Assembly (NCBI GenBank): GCA_964636985.1 | Contig: CAZWSX010000031.1 | Location: 3,151-67,150 of the forward strand | Source of the DNA: CAZWSX01 sp964636985 | Lineage (GTDB): Bacteria; Planctomycetota; Planctomycetia; Pirellulales; Pirellulaceae | Reading direction: 5' to 3' | DNA: 64,000 bases | In this document: piece after piece, positions 16,681-25,516 of the stretch | Numbering within the stretch: the stretch's first letter is position 1 | Layout of the letters: every line of letters begins with the position of its first letter | Position numbers and translations under genes: made by a program | The notes under the pieces: model-generated | What the model was told of the DNA's origin: nothing | What the model saw: only the letters and a program-made list of their open reading frames with translations | Databases searched by the model: none

Positions 16681-16724
16681 CATCAACACAAGCCAATGCC
16701 GCCAATTAAGACAATCTTTCTTGC
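16681..16724 (+). repeat. Conserved 44-bp leader block, copy 1
   Basis: Identical at 43 of 44 positions to 18901-18944; it begins CATCAACACAAGCCAATG. Similarity continues more weakly to about 16775 (TAAGAT, GCGGCGCCGTGGG). It is much better preserved than its surroundings, which suggests a shared control element for the two paralogous genes. Confidence 0.8.
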
Positions 16725-16750
16725 TATTCGCTTTGGCATGGGGCTAAGAT
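16721..16750 (+). promoter_or_regulatory. Predicted sigma-70-type promoter of the first EF-hand/TolB gene
   Basis: TTGCTA (16721-16726) and TAAGAT (16745-16750) with an 18-base spacer. The same pair appears upstream of the paralogue with a 17-base spacer, which is the main support. GCGGCGCCGTGGG follows in both. Confidence 0.45.
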
Positions 16751-16865
16751 AGCGGCGCCGTGGGCAAGTCTATCGGCAGGCATTCTTGTGCGTTTGCCTT
16801 ACGCGGCAGGGAGTTTGCCTCCTTCCGGCGCAGAGTCATGCGGCGCCTAGCCATTGGGGCGATCG

Positions 16866-18857
16866 ATGCTTAACCAATCATCGAAGCAATCCGGGTCCCT
16901 GTCACGACAGGCGACATCGCTTCCGGCCTTCATTGCGACGCTCTTGCTATTTACCGCGTTGCCTGCACAGGCTGACGAATCTGCCAAGGTCGCCGAAGCA
17001 CTCGTAAAAAATCGCTTTCTGCCAGCCGACCAAGATGGCGATGGAAGGCTTTCGCCGGACGAGTTCGTCGTCGGCCGCGGTGATGAACCAACCGCGCGAC
17101 GCGATTTCAAGCTGTTCGACTTCGATCGCGACGGCGCGCTATCGGCGGAAGAGTTCGCACCGATCGCTGTCAGTGTCGTCGGCGTTGAGCGGGGTCCGAT
17201 GACCGATCCGTTCGTGACCAGGCTGGTCGATGTGGTGGTCGCGGCTCTCGACAAGAGTCTGAATAACTGGATCGAGCATCCAGCGGTCGAGTACAACGCG
17301 CTGGAGTTTGTTCGCCAGATATCGCAAAGGTTCGGCCGGGTTCTCCCAGAGGAAATGTCGCACGAAGTTGACACCGACCGCAACGGCAAAGTGAACCGCG
17401 CGGAAGCCAAGCGTTTTTTGGAGATCCAATTCGGCGTGCGCCGCGGCGATGGCGAATTGCTGCGCGATCCCAACGCGATGTACGTCAATCACTCCCTTTT
17501 TGTCCATACGGATTTGAACCGCGACAACGTGCTGGACAAAAAGGAATGGCTCGAGCGTTCGTCCGGCGGCGAAAAAGCGGAAGAAGAATTTGCCTTGCTT
17601 GATGGCGACAAGAGCGGAACGCTCACGTTCAAGGAGTTCAAAACGCTACCCCGCGTCCACCGGGACCCGATCGCCGAGTTTCGTCAACTGGACAAGAATC
17701 TCGACGCCAAAGTCGACCAGGAGGAAATGACTAGCGGGATCCCCGATTGGAAGAAAATCAGCGTCAAGCACGTGGTGGAAGCGTTCGACCTGGACCACGA
17801 CGGCGCGCTCTCGCTCGAAGAATGGTACGTCACGCCTCACGCCAACGAATTGCTGAACTGGTTCAAAAAGTTCAAGGATCTCGACGGCGATCAGGTGTTG
17901 CGGTTCGAGGAGTTTGTCTTTGAACAGCGGACCTTCAACTTGCTGCGGCTTTTTTTCTTTCGACGGTTCGATCGCAACGGCGACGGCATGCTCGCGCAAG
18001 GCGAATACGAGTTCCGCCTGCGGATACCAACCACTTTGTACTCGCTCAACGCGGACGGAACGGATCTCAAAAAGATCGATTGCGGAACGTTGGTAAGGAT
18101 TGGGTCGCCATCCGTTTCGCCCGACGGAAAGTGGGTGGCGTTTGATGGTTCCGCACAGCCCCGAGAGTCTCCAGTGAATTGGAATAGCATGATTGTTCCG
18201 ATCGAAGGTGGAGAGCCTAAGTCGATCTGCACGGGATCTTGTCCCAATTGGTCGAGCGACGGAATGAAAATCGCCTCCTCAAGGTACCAACCCCAGGCCA
18301 GCGTGTGGATCATCGACCTGGTCGGCGAAGACGACCGCAGCTTGGGACCGGGGGCGGGAGCGCAATGGTCGCCCGACGGGAAGAAGATCTATTTCAACCA
18401 GGCGGGCACGATCTTGATGTACGACGTCGAAAAACAGAAGACAGAAACGATCATCCAAGCCGGCACCACGGAATTTCGCCAATACGATGTCGGTGCGGCG
18501 TGGTCGCCCGATTCAAAGCGGGTCTGCGTTTGGGGCTTTAAGCAATCGGGCAACAAGAATGCCTGGTATGCCGTGCTGATCGACATGGTCAGCCAGGACA
18601 AGGAACCCAAGGAGCGGATCAAAGAGTGCTTTGAAGGGCACGGCGCTGGAAGCGATTTCGCATGGCACCCCGACGGCCATCGAATCGTTTGCACGCAAAT
18701 CTGCGATGAGCGGCACATCATGCAGTTCTACGAATTCGATCCTCACACCGACGCTCCCCCTAAGCTGCTTGCCGGGCAGCCTGAAGATCAGATGGCCGTG
18801 GGATCGAGTTGGACTCCCGATGGCAAAAAGCTGATCTTCGTGGCCGGCGACTATTAG
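16866..18857 (+). CDS. Secreted EF-hand protein with TolB/PD40-type repeats, paralogue 1
   Basis: 663 residues from ATG 16866; the paralogue comparison and GGGGCG upstream favour it over TTG 16854. The signal peptide ends near ALPAQA. Nine EF-hand-like loops follow, for example DQDGDGRLSPDEF, DFDRDGALSAEEF, DTDRNGKVNRAEA, DLDHDGALSLEEW and DRNGDGMLAQGEY; some others are degenerate (DLNRDNVLDKKEW, DKNLDAKVDQEEM). The C-terminal third has about six PD40/TolB-like blades (VSPDGKWVAFDG, WSSDGMKIASSR, WSPDGKKIYF, WSPDSKRVCVW, WHPDGHRIVCTQ, WTPDGKKLIFVAGD). A calcium-binding extracytoplasmic role with a beta-propeller for protein or ligand binding is inferred. Its tandem paralogue follows after a repeated leader. 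Confidence 0.88.
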   Translation: MLNQSSKQSGSLSRQATSLPAFIATLLLFTALPAQADESAKVAEALVKNRFLPADQDGDGRLSPDEFVVGRGDEPTARRDFKLFDFDRDGALSAEEFAPIAVSVVGVERGPMTDPFVTRLVDVVVAALDKSLNNWIEHPAVEYNALEFVRQISQRFGRVLPEEMSHEVDTDRNGKVNRAEAKRFLEIQFGVRRGDGELLRDPNAMYVNHSLFVHTDLNRDNVLDKKEWLERSSGGEKAEEEFALLDGDKSGTLTFKEFKTLPRVHRDPIAEFRQLDKNLDAKVDQEEMTSGIPDWKKISVKHVVEAFDLDHDGALSLEEWYVTPHANELLNWFKKFKDLDGDQVLRFEEFVFEQRTFNLLRLFFFRRFDRNGDGMLAQGEYEFRLRIPTTLYSLNADGTDLKKIDCGTLVRIGSPSVSPDGKWVAFDGSAQPRESPVNWNSMIVPIEGGEPKSICTGSCPNWSSDGMKIASSRYQPQASVWIIDLVGEDDRSLGPGAGAQWSPDGKKIYFNQAGTILMYDVEKQKTETIIQAGTTEFRQYDVGAAWSPDSKRVCVWGFKQSGNKNAWYAVLIDMVSQDKEPKERIKECFEGHGAGSDFAWHPDGHRIVCTQICDERHIMQFYEFDPHTDAPPKLLAGQPEDQMAVGSSWTPDGKKLIFVAGDY

Positions 18858-18900
18858 CACCGCGAGTCCGAGGGCGGGACCTGTCGAACGAGGCGACACC

Positions 18901-18944
18901 CATCAACACAAGCCAATGTCGCCAATTAAGACAATCTTTCTTGC
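18901..18944 (+). repeat. Conserved 44-bp leader block, copy 2
   Basis: Second copy of the block at 16681-16724, with a single C-to-T difference. It starts 44 bases after the stop of the first paralogue. Confidence 0.8.
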
Positions 18945-18969
18945 GTTCGCATTTTTTGCCGAATAAGAT
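18941..18969 (+). promoter_or_regulatory. Predicted sigma-70-type promoter of the second EF-hand/TolB gene
   Basis: TTGCGT (18941-18946), a 17-base spacer and TAAGAT (18964-18969), matching the arrangement upstream of the first paralogue. It implies that each paralogue has its own promoter. Confidence 0.45.
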
Positions 18970-19082
18970 AACGGCGCCGTGGGGGATTCTACCGGTGGGG
19001 ACGGCGTGCGAAAAAAGTGACTCGCAAGCGCGAAAGCGACTCGTAAGGGTCGCCAACCGTGACTCAAAACAGGGGGCGCTCG

Positions 19083-21185
19083 ATGCATCGCGGATCGTTG
19101 TCGAAGCAAGTTGCATCGCTGTCGAAACAAGTACCATCTGCCGCGGCACGGATTGTCCTCGCTCTTTTGTTCTCCTTTGCGTCCGTGGCATGCGCCGACG
19201 AGCCCGTGAAGACTGCGGACGAAAAGGCAACCGCAGAGAAGGTCGCACAAGAAAAGGCGACGCAAGAAAAGCTTGAGCAACAAAAGGCTGCCGAGAGCAA
19301 GGCGAAGGAACGCTTTGTGCAAGCCGACAAGGATCGCGACGGCAAGCTGACGCCGGAAGAGTTTGTGGTGGGACGTGGCGATGAGCCGACGGCGCGGCGC
19401 GACTTCAAGTTGTTCGATTTCAACCGCGACGGCGCGCTATCGCCGGCGGAGTTCGCGCCGATTGCCGTGAGCGTGGCGGGTGCCGAACGGGGCGCGATGG
19501 CCGATCCGTTTACGACCAGGCTGGTCGACACGGTTGTTGGTGCACTCGATAAGAGCCTGAAAAACTGGAACGAGCATCCCGACGTCGAGTACGACGCCCT
19601 CGAGTTCATTCGCCAGGTCTCGGCACGCCTGGGCAAGATTTTCCCCGACGAGATGTCGAACGAAGCCGATGCGGATCGCAGCGGCAAAGTGAATCGCGCG
19701 GAAGCGAAGCGATTTTTTGAGATCCAGTTCGGAGCGCGCCGCACCGACGGGCAAGCGATTCGCGATCCCAACGGGATGTATGTGAACCACAATCTCTTCT
19801 TTCAGATCGACGCGAACAAAGATGACGCTCTCGACAAGAAGGAATGGCTGGAAAAGTCGAACGGAGGAGACAAGGCAGAACAGGAATTCACGCAGCTGGA
19901 CACCAATAAGAACGGGTCGCTGACGTTCGAGGAATTCAAGGCGCTGCCGCGTATTCATAAAGACCCAATCGACGAGTTCCGCCAGCTTGATAAGAACCTG
20001 GACGCCAAAGTCGACGCCAACGAACTAGCTAGTGGGATTGCCGATTGGAAGAAGATTGGCACCAAGCACCTGGTGGGCGCCTTCGATATGGACCGCGACG
20101 GGATGCTTTCGCTGGAGGAATGGTGCATCACGCCGCATTCGAATGAATTGCTGGATTGGTTCAAAGATCTGAAAGACATTGACGGAGACCGGCAGCTAGG
20201 GCTTGGTGAATTCGTCTTCGATCAAAGGGCGTTCCCGCTGCTGCGGCTGTTCTTCTTTCGGCGCTTCGATCGCAATGGCGACAGCATGCTGGATCAAAGC
20301 GAGTATGAGTTTCGCCAGCGGACGCCGGTCAACTTGTACTCGATCAATGCCGACGGGACCGAGCTGAAAACAATCGACTGCGGCGCCGCGTATGCCAAGA
20401 TGTCGCCCCCTTCGGTCTCGCCCGACGGCAAGTGGGTGGCCTTCAGCGGGACGACGAATCCCAAGGAAAACTACGCGCAAATTAGCATCAAGGTCGTCCC
20501 CATCGAAGGGGGAGAATGCAAGTCGATTTGCGTGGGGATGATGCCCACGTGGTCGAAGGACGGAACCAAGCTCGCTTGCACGCGTTATCAACCTCAGTAT
20601 GGCCCGTGGATTATCGATCTGGCTGGTGAGGATGATCGATTTCTAGGAAACGGATGGGGAGCGCAATGGTCGCCCGACGGCTCGAAGATTCTTTTCAGCC
20701 AGGGGACGCTATTGCAAGTGTACGACGTCGAAACACAGGAAACGGAAAGTGTCGTTCCGCAAAACGCTTTGGGATATCGGCAGTTTTTGGATAGCGCTTG
20801 CTGGTCGCCCGACGGAAAACGGATTTGCATCTCCGGTTGGAAGGGACAGCAGGAAGCAAACGGCCTAATCGCGGATCTGCTCATCATCGACATGGCCAAC
20901 AAAGACGCGGCCAACAAAGAAAAGGATATCAAAGATCGCGTGAAGGTCCGGCTGGAAAACAAGCGAACGGGAACGGGCGGCACCTTCGCGTGGCATCCCG
21001 ATGGCAAGCGGATTGTCTTTGCCTCGTATTGCGAAGAGCGAAAGCTGAACCAGCTGTACGAATTCGATCCCGATACCAATGATCCACCCAAGCTATTTGC
21101 CGGCCAGCCCGAAGGTTTGGCAGCAATGGGAGGAAGTTGGACGCCAGACGGAAAAAAATTGATCTTTTCCGCCGGCGACAACTAA
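19083..21185 (+). CDS. Secreted EF-hand protein with TolB/PD40-type repeats, paralogue 2
   Basis: 700 residues from ATG 19083 (AGGGGGCG upstream; GTG 19059 is an alternative). Signal peptide with core IVLALLFSFASVACA. It differs from paralogue 1 mainly by an inserted charged helix of about 45 residues after the signal (ADEKATAEKVAQEKATQEK and onward) and by scattered substitutions. The nine EF-hand-like loops (DKDRDGKLTPEEF, DFNRDGALSPAEF, DADRSGKVNRAEA, DANKDDALDKKEW, DTNKNGSLTFEEF, DMDRDGMLSLEEW, DRNGDSMLDQSEY among them) and the six PD40-like blades are kept in order. The duplicate has its own copy of the leader, so the unit of duplication included the promoter. Confidence 0.88.
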   Translation: MHRGSLSKQVASLSKQVPSAAARIVLALLFSFASVACADEPVKTADEKATAEKVAQEKATQEKLEQQKAAESKAKERFVQADKDRDGKLTPEEFVVGRGDEPTARRDFKLFDFNRDGALSPAEFAPIAVSVAGAERGAMADPFTTRLVDTVVGALDKSLKNWNEHPDVEYDALEFIRQVSARLGKIFPDEMSNEADADRSGKVNRAEAKRFFEIQFGARRTDGQAIRDPNGMYVNHNLFFQIDANKDDALDKKEWLEKSNGGDKAEQEFTQLDTNKNGSLTFEEFKALPRIHKDPIDEFRQLDKNLDAKVDANELASGIADWKKIGTKHLVGAFDMDRDGMLSLEEWCITPHSNELLDWFKDLKDIDGDRQLGLGEFVFDQRAFPLLRLFFFRRFDRNGDSMLDQSEYEFRQRTPVNLYSINADGTELKTIDCGAAYAKMSPPSVSPDGKWVAFSGTTNPKENYAQISIKVVPIEGGECKSICVGMMPTWSKDGTKLACTRYQPQYGPWIIDLAGEDDRFLGNGWGAQWSPDGSKILFSQGTLLQVYDVETQETESVVPQNALGYRQFLDSACWSPDGKRICISGWKGQQEANGLIADLLIIDMANKDAANKEKDIKDRVKVRLENKRTGTGGTFAWHPDGKRIVFASYCEERKLNQLYEFDPDTNDPPKLFAGQPEGLAAMGGSWTPDGKKLIFSAGDN

Positions 21186-21277
21186 TGCATCGACGTTCGT
21201 AGCGAATACGAACTGGCTTAATAGCAACGCACCTTAATTCTCGACGTCTCTTCCTCCCGACCGCCTCCTGATTCGAT

Positions 21278-21307
21278 GCATCCCCATTGGACGCATCCCT
21301 ATTGGAC
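21278..21307 (+). repeat. Tandem 15-base repeat upstream of moxR
   Basis: Two adjacent copies of GCATCCCCATTGGAC, the second with C-to-T at one position. They end 18 bases before the moxR start. Could be an operator with two binding sites or a chance duplication. Confidence 0.5.
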
Positions 21308-21325
21308 ACTGAACGCGAGCCGAAC

Positions 21326-22354
21326 ATGTCACAGACTTTGTCGAACCATCAGGGAACCAGCTTGGCCGACAGCGACGTCGAGGCCATCGAACGCCTTCGC
21401 GACGTTTATCAGCGGCTGAAAAAAGAACTCGGCCGCGTAATCATCGGGCAGCACGAAACCATCGAACGATTGGCGATTTGTTTATTCGCTCGCGGCCACG
21501 CCCTGCTGATGGGGGTTCCGGGCCTGGCGAAGACGTTGCTGGTGAGCAAGCTGTCGGAGACGCTTTCGCTCCACTATAGCCGCATCCAGTTCACGCCCGA
21601 CTTGATGCCGATGGACATCACTGGGACCGACATTCTGCAAGAAGGGGCTAGCGGCAGGCGCGAGTTCCAATTCATTCGCGGCCCCGTATTCGCAAACATC
21701 GTGCTGGCCGACGAGATCAACCGCGCTCCGCCCAAGACGCAAGCGGCAATGCTCGAAGCGATGCAGGAGCAGAAGATCACGGTCGTCGGCAAGACGTTCC
21801 GGCTAGAGCCCCCCTTCTTCGTGCTGGCAACGCAAAATCCGGTCGAGCAAGAAGGAACATACCCGCTGCCCGAAGCGCAGCTCGACCGCTTTATGTTCCT
21901 GATCGAACTCGACTATCCGAGCGAGGACGAGGAAATCTTGATCGCGCGGACCACGACAGCCGACGCGCTGCCGGATCTTTCGCACTTGCTGACGGCATCG
22001 GAGATCATCGAACATCAGCACCTGGTGCGGCGCATGCCGGTGCCCGACCACATCTACCAGTACGCAACACGATTGGTCCGGATGACGCGCCCCAACGACA
22101 AGCGAGCGCCGGCATGGCTCAAACCGCTGGTGAGCTGGGGCGCCGGTCCACGGGCAGTGCAGTATTTGATCCTCGCAGCCAAGGCCCGCGCCGCCTTGCA
22201 CGGCAGCTACCTGGTCCGCCTGGAAGACGTCCGCGAATCGGCAATCCCCGTGTTGACGCACCGAGTGATCACCACATTCGCCGCACAATCCGAAGGCCTC
22301 GATGCCAAAGGCATCGTCACCCGCCTAGTAGCCGAGTCCGTTCAAGATGCTTAG
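21326..22354 (+). CDS. moxR: MoxR-family AAA+ ATPase
   Basis: 342 residues from ATG 21326. Walker A is GVPGLAKT (residues 63-70) and Walker B is IVLADE (125-130), followed by INRAPPKTQAAMLEAMQE, the family's signature region; sensor 1 is in LATQNPVEQEGTYPLPEAQLDRFMF. MoxR ATPases act as chaperones that assemble or insert metal into partner proteins carrying VWA domains. The downstream DUF58 and two VWA genes fit that partnership. A 220-base gap carrying repeats separates it from the DUF58 gene, so co-transcription is likely but not certain. An in-frame start at 21287 would add 13 residues and looks less likely. Confidence 0.95.
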   Translation: MSQTLSNHQGTSLADSDVEAIERLRDVYQRLKKELGRVIIGQHETIERLAICLFARGHALLMGVPGLAKTLLVSKLSETLSLHYSRIQFTPDLMPMDITGTDILQEGASGRREFQFIRGPVFANIVLADEINRAPPKTQAAMLEAMQEQKITVVGKTFRLEPPFFVLATQNPVEQEGTYPLPEAQLDRFMFLIELDYPSEDEEILIARTTTADALPDLSHLLTASEIIEHQHLVRRMPVPDHIYQYATRLVRMTRPNDKRAPAWLKPLVSWGAGPRAVQYLILAAKARAALHGSYLVRLEDVRESAIPVLTHRVITTFAAQSEGLDAKGIVTRLVAESVQDA

Positions 22355-22379
22355 GAAGCGATTAGCCACAAAGAAAGTA

Positions 22380-22401
22380 GCACGGACATTCCTGTCCGTG
22401 C
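22380..22401 (-). repeat. Dispersed GACA-GGAW-TGTC hairpin, copy 3 (inverted)
   Basis: 9-bp arms GCACGGACA/TGTCCGTGC. Read on the minus strand the loop is GGAA and the stem is followed by TACTTTC, as in the plus-strand copies. It lies 25 bases after the moxR stop. Confidence 0.75.
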
Positions 22402-22462
22402 GAGGTTGGCATGGTTACTCCAAGACGCGTAACACTCAGGAAATGACGCTGCCAGTTTTCAT

Positions 22463-22509
22463 GATTAATCGATTGATGATTGCTGATTTTTGATTTGTGA
22501 AGTTTCGGA
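22463..22509 (+). repeat. AT-rich intergenic repeat, copy 3
   Basis: The most complete copy: GATTAATCGATTGATGATT, then GCTGATTTTTGATTTGTGAA and GTTTCGG. Just downstream, at about 22538-22567, the phrase CCGGGTCTCCGTGGTGAA resembles 37307-37331 (CCCGGGTCTCCGCGGTGAA), another repeated fragment. Confidence 0.75.
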
Positions 22510-22574
22510 ATCTCGACTCGTTACTAACTTGCCTTCTCCGGTCCCTCCGGGTCTCCGTGGTGAAATAACTCTTC

Positions 22575-23486
22575 ATGGCCCTCCAACAAGCAACACGTGA
22601 ATTCCTGGAACCTCGCGTTCTCGCGCGGCTTGGGAGTTTGCCGTTGTTTGCTCGGCGGCCGATGCAGGGGGCTGTCTCAGGCAAACATGCCAGCCCCCAT
22701 CGCGGGTCGAGCGTCGAGTTCGCCGAGTACCGCAAGTACGTCCCCGGCGACGACCTGCGGCGGCTCGATTGGCGAGCCTACGGTCGATCCGACCGGCACT
22801 ACATCAAAGAATTCGAGTCGGATACAAACCTCCGCTGCTGCTTCGTGCTCGATACGAGCGGCTCGATGGGATTTGGTTCGACGGGGATCACTAAGCTCGA
22901 GTACGCCAAACGCATTGTCGGTGCGCTCGGTTACCTGGCGTGCCAACAAGGAGACGCCGTAGGGCTGTCGTGCGTTGCCGATAGCGTCGTGCGGAAGATT
23001 CCGACCAAGCGCAACCCGGCCCACTTGCGAGGTGTTTTCGACGCCCTCGACAACGCCAAGCCGCACGGCGAAACACAGCTGGTTAAAGTCCTGCACGAAA
23101 TGGCCGAAACGATCCAGCAGCGGGCGCTGGTGGTGATTGTCTCCGACTTGTTTGTGGAACCGGAATTGCTGCGGAACTGCTTTCAGCACCTGCGGTTTCG
23201 CAAGCACGACGTGGCGATCTTTCACTTGCTCGACCCGCTGGAACTCTCGTTCACGTTCCGGCGGCCGATGCGGTTTGTCGACATGGAAGGGGGCGGCTCG
23301 ATCTTCGCCGAGCCAAACGATATCGCCGACCGGTACGACAAGGCGCTCGAAGATTATCTGAAGCACGTGCGGCAAGTAGCCATCGAATCGGCCATCGATT
23401 ACCACCGGATCACGATCAACCACGATTACGAATCGACTCTCGTGCGGTTCTTACTGGGACGGGCCCAGGGGAGGACCATGCGATGA
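22575..23486 (+). CDS. DUF58 domain protein
   Basis: 303 residues from ATG 22575. The DUF58 hallmark RKYVPGDDLRRLDWRAYGRS is at about residues 53-72, and a VWA-like MIDAS motif DTSGSM at 93-98. No membrane segments, so probably a cytoplasmic or membrane-peripheral partner of MoxR. Its stop overlaps the start of the next gene by four bases (ATGA), so it leads the tightly coupled series of genes that runs to 37052. The N-terminus (EFLEPRVLARLGSLPLFARR) is the usual DUF58 opening. Role in envelope maintenance or stress tolerance is inferred from the MoxR-Bat operon type. Confidence 0.93.
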   Translation: MALQQATREFLEPRVLARLGSLPLFARRPMQGAVSGKHASPHRGSSVEFAEYRKYVPGDDLRRLDWRAYGRSDRHYIKEFESDTNLRCCFVLDTSGSMGFGSTGITKLEYAKRIVGALGYLACQQGDAVGLSCVADSVVRKIPTKRNPAHLRGVFDALDNAKPHGETQLVKVLHEMAETIQQRALVVIVSDLFVEPELLRNCFQHLRFRKHDVAIFHLLDPLELSFTFRRPMRFVDMEGGGSIFAEPNDIADRYDKALEDYLKHVRQVAIESAIDYHRITINHDYESTLVRFLLGRAQGRTMR

Positions 23487-25516
23487 GTTTTCAACAACCG
23501 TGGCTCCTGATTGCGCTGCCGCTGATCCTATTGCCGATCATCATCCACCTGATCAACCAGCGCCGCTTCCAACAAATCCAGTGGGCGGCAATGCAGTTTT
23601 TGCTGGCCGCGCACCGGATGTCGCGCGGCTATTCGCGACTGCGGCAATGGCTGATCATGCTTGCCCGGATGCTCGTGATCGCGGGACTTGTGTTCGCGAT
23701 CAGCCGGCCATTGTCCAGCGGCTGGCTTGGCTCGGCGGCCGGTGGTTCGGCCGATACGACCATCATTCTGCTCGACCGTTCTCCCAGCATGCAGGCCGGA
23801 ACCGTGGAGGCCTCGAAGCTCGAGACAGGCAAGAGCCAACTGGTGCAGGCCCTCTCAACGCTCGGTTCGCGGCGTTGGGTGGTGATCGATGGCGCTTCGC
23901 GCAAGCCAGTTGAAATCTCGGCCCCCAAGGCTTTGCTCGATCTTCCATCGGCCTGGCCGACGGCGGCCTCGTCCGACACTCCGCTGATGCTGCAAGCGGC
24001 GCTCGACTATGTTCGCGAAAATCGCGCCGGCAAAACGGAAATCTGGATCTGCTCCGACCTTCGCGAGAGCGACTGGCAATCGGGCGACGGGCGCTGGAAG
24101 GCGCTGCGGGATGCGTTCTTGGAGTTCCCGCAGACGATTCGTTTTCATCTATTGGCGTTCGCTAATCCCGACACGACGAACATTGGCATTCGCGCGACCG
24201 ACGTTCGCCGCCGCAATACCGTCGACGGTGCCGAGTTGCTGGTCTCGCTCCGGATATCGCGAGCGGGCGATGCTCAAGAGAAGATTTCGATCCCGGTGCA
24301 GTTCGATCTCGAAGGGGCGCGGTCGACGTTGACGGTCGAACTCGCCACGCCTGTGGTCGAGATCAAGGAACACCCAATCCCGATCGAGCGGTCGCGCCAG
24401 CGGGGATGGGGAACCGTTTCGATTCCGGCCGACAGCAATCCGGGCGACAACTCTTTCTATTTCGTTTACGACAAGCCCGCGCCGCGCAAGACTGTGATCG
24501 TTGCGGAAGAACCGGCTGTGGAAAAACCGCTCGCGATCGCGGCGATGATTGGCGGCGAGCCGGAGTTAATTGGAACGGTCGAGTCGAGCACGGTCGAGGC
24601 CCTCTCGGCGCTCGAATGGGACAACGTCGGCCTGCTGTTGTGGCAGGCACCGCTGCCAACAGATTCGGCGGCCGACTTGGTCAAGGCGTTCGTCGATCGC
24701 GGCGGCCAAGTCGCTTTCTTCCCGCCGCGGAACCCCGGCGACGAAGAGTTCCTCGGCTGCCGCTGGGGAACCTGGTCACAGAGCGACGAAGGGTTCCCCA
24801 TCGAATCGTGGCGATCCGACGAGGACGTGCTGGCTCGAAGCATCGGCGGCGCGGCCTTGCCTGTGGGCCAACTGAGTGTTCGCAACTATTGCAAACTGAT
24901 CGGCGAATTGACGGCCCTGGCGACCCTGCGTTCGGGCGATCCATTGCTGGGCCGCGTGCCGACGGAACGGGGCGGCGTTTACTTTTGGACAACGACGCCA
25001 AGTCCTGGCGATTCATCGCTCGCTTCGGCGGGCATCGTTTTGTACGCCTTCGTTCAACGAACGCTCGGCACCGGGGCTGCAACCCTGCAAGGCGCAAGGA
25101 TGCTCAACGCGGGCGAAGCCAAGAGCGAAGCCGCCACCGAGTGGACTTTGCTCTCCGAAGGGACGGGCCTCGTCTCGACCGAGAACGCTTACCAGGCCGG
25201 GGCCTATCGGGAAGGCAAATCAGCGGAGACGTCGCGACTGTTGGCCGTGAATCGTACGGCGGCCGAGGACGAACCAAAAATTGTCGGTGACGAACAGATT
25301 CGCGAATTGTTCCACGGGCTGCCGATGGTCCGCGTCGATGAGAAGGCCGGCAGCGCCAACCGCCTTGTGGAAGAAATCTGGCGGCTGTTCCTGTTGACGA
25401 TGATCGCGGCCTTGCTGCTGGAAGGCATCCTGTGCATTCCGACCAAGGCCCGCGCCCCGGTCGCGACGAACATTTCGATCCCAGCACGAACCCAAGCTCC
25501 GGAGATGGCGGCATGA
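23483..25516 (+). CDS. BatA-type membrane protein with a VWA-like domain
   Basis: 677 residues. The N-terminus PWLLIALPLILLPIIIHLINQRR is the BatA domain's first membrane helix; a second helix is at about 56-74. The VWA-like domain follows with MIDAS-type DRSPSM (98-103), TPLMLQAALDYV and ICSDLRESDW. The middle holds beta-rich segments (VVEIKEHPIPIERSRQRGWG) and a region resembling a glutamine-amidotransferase-like fold. A C-terminal helix (LFLLTMIAALLLEGILCIP) returns to the membrane. It is predicted to be held in the inner membrane with its large domain in the periplasm. It overlaps both neighbours by four bases (ATGA). Confidence 0.88.
   Translation: MSFQQPWLLIALPLILLPIIIHLINQRRFQQIQWAAMQFLLAAHRMSRGYSRLRQWLIMLARMLVIAGLVFAISRPLSSGWLGSAAGGSADTTIILLDRSPSMQAGTVEASKLETGKSQLVQALSTLGSRRWVVIDGASRKPVEISAPKALLDLPSAWPTAASSDTPLMLQAALDYVRENRAGKTEIWICSDLRESDWQSGDGRWKALRDAFLEFPQTIRFHLLAFANPDTTNIGIRATDVRRRNTVDGAELLVSLRISRAGDAQEKISIPVQFDLEGARSTLTVELATPVVEIKEHPIPIERSRQRGWGTVSIPADSNPGDNSFYFVYDKPAPRKTVIVAEEPAVEKPLAIAAMIGGEPELIGTVESSTVEALSALEWDNVGLLLWQAPLPTDSAADLVKAFVDRGGQVAFFPPRNPGDEEFLGCRWGTWSQSDEGFPIESWRSDEDVLARSIGGAALPVGQLSVRNYCKLIGELTALATLRSGDPLLGRVPTERGGVYFWTTTPSPGDSSLASAGIVLYAFVQRTLGTGAATLQGARMLNAGEAKSEAATEWTLLSEGTGLVSTENAYQAGAYREGKSAETSRLLAVNRTAAEDEPKIVGDEQIRELFHGLPMVRVDEKAGSANRLVEEIWRLFLLTMIAALLLEGILCIPTKARAPVATNISIPARTQAPEMAA

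Larger units (their letters stand above)
16523..16865. other. Divergent promoter region
   Basis: About 340 bases between the minus-strand DUF1549/DUF1553 operon and the first EF-hand/TolB gene. The right half contains a 44-bp block duplicated ahead of the second EF-hand gene and a predicted promoter. The left half shows no clear element. Confidence 0.6.

Noticed and set aside
16866..21185. The two EF-hand/TolB genes as one gene broken by a frameshift
   Set aside because: Each copy is full length with its own signal peptide, leader, nine EF-hand loops and complete C-terminal repeats.
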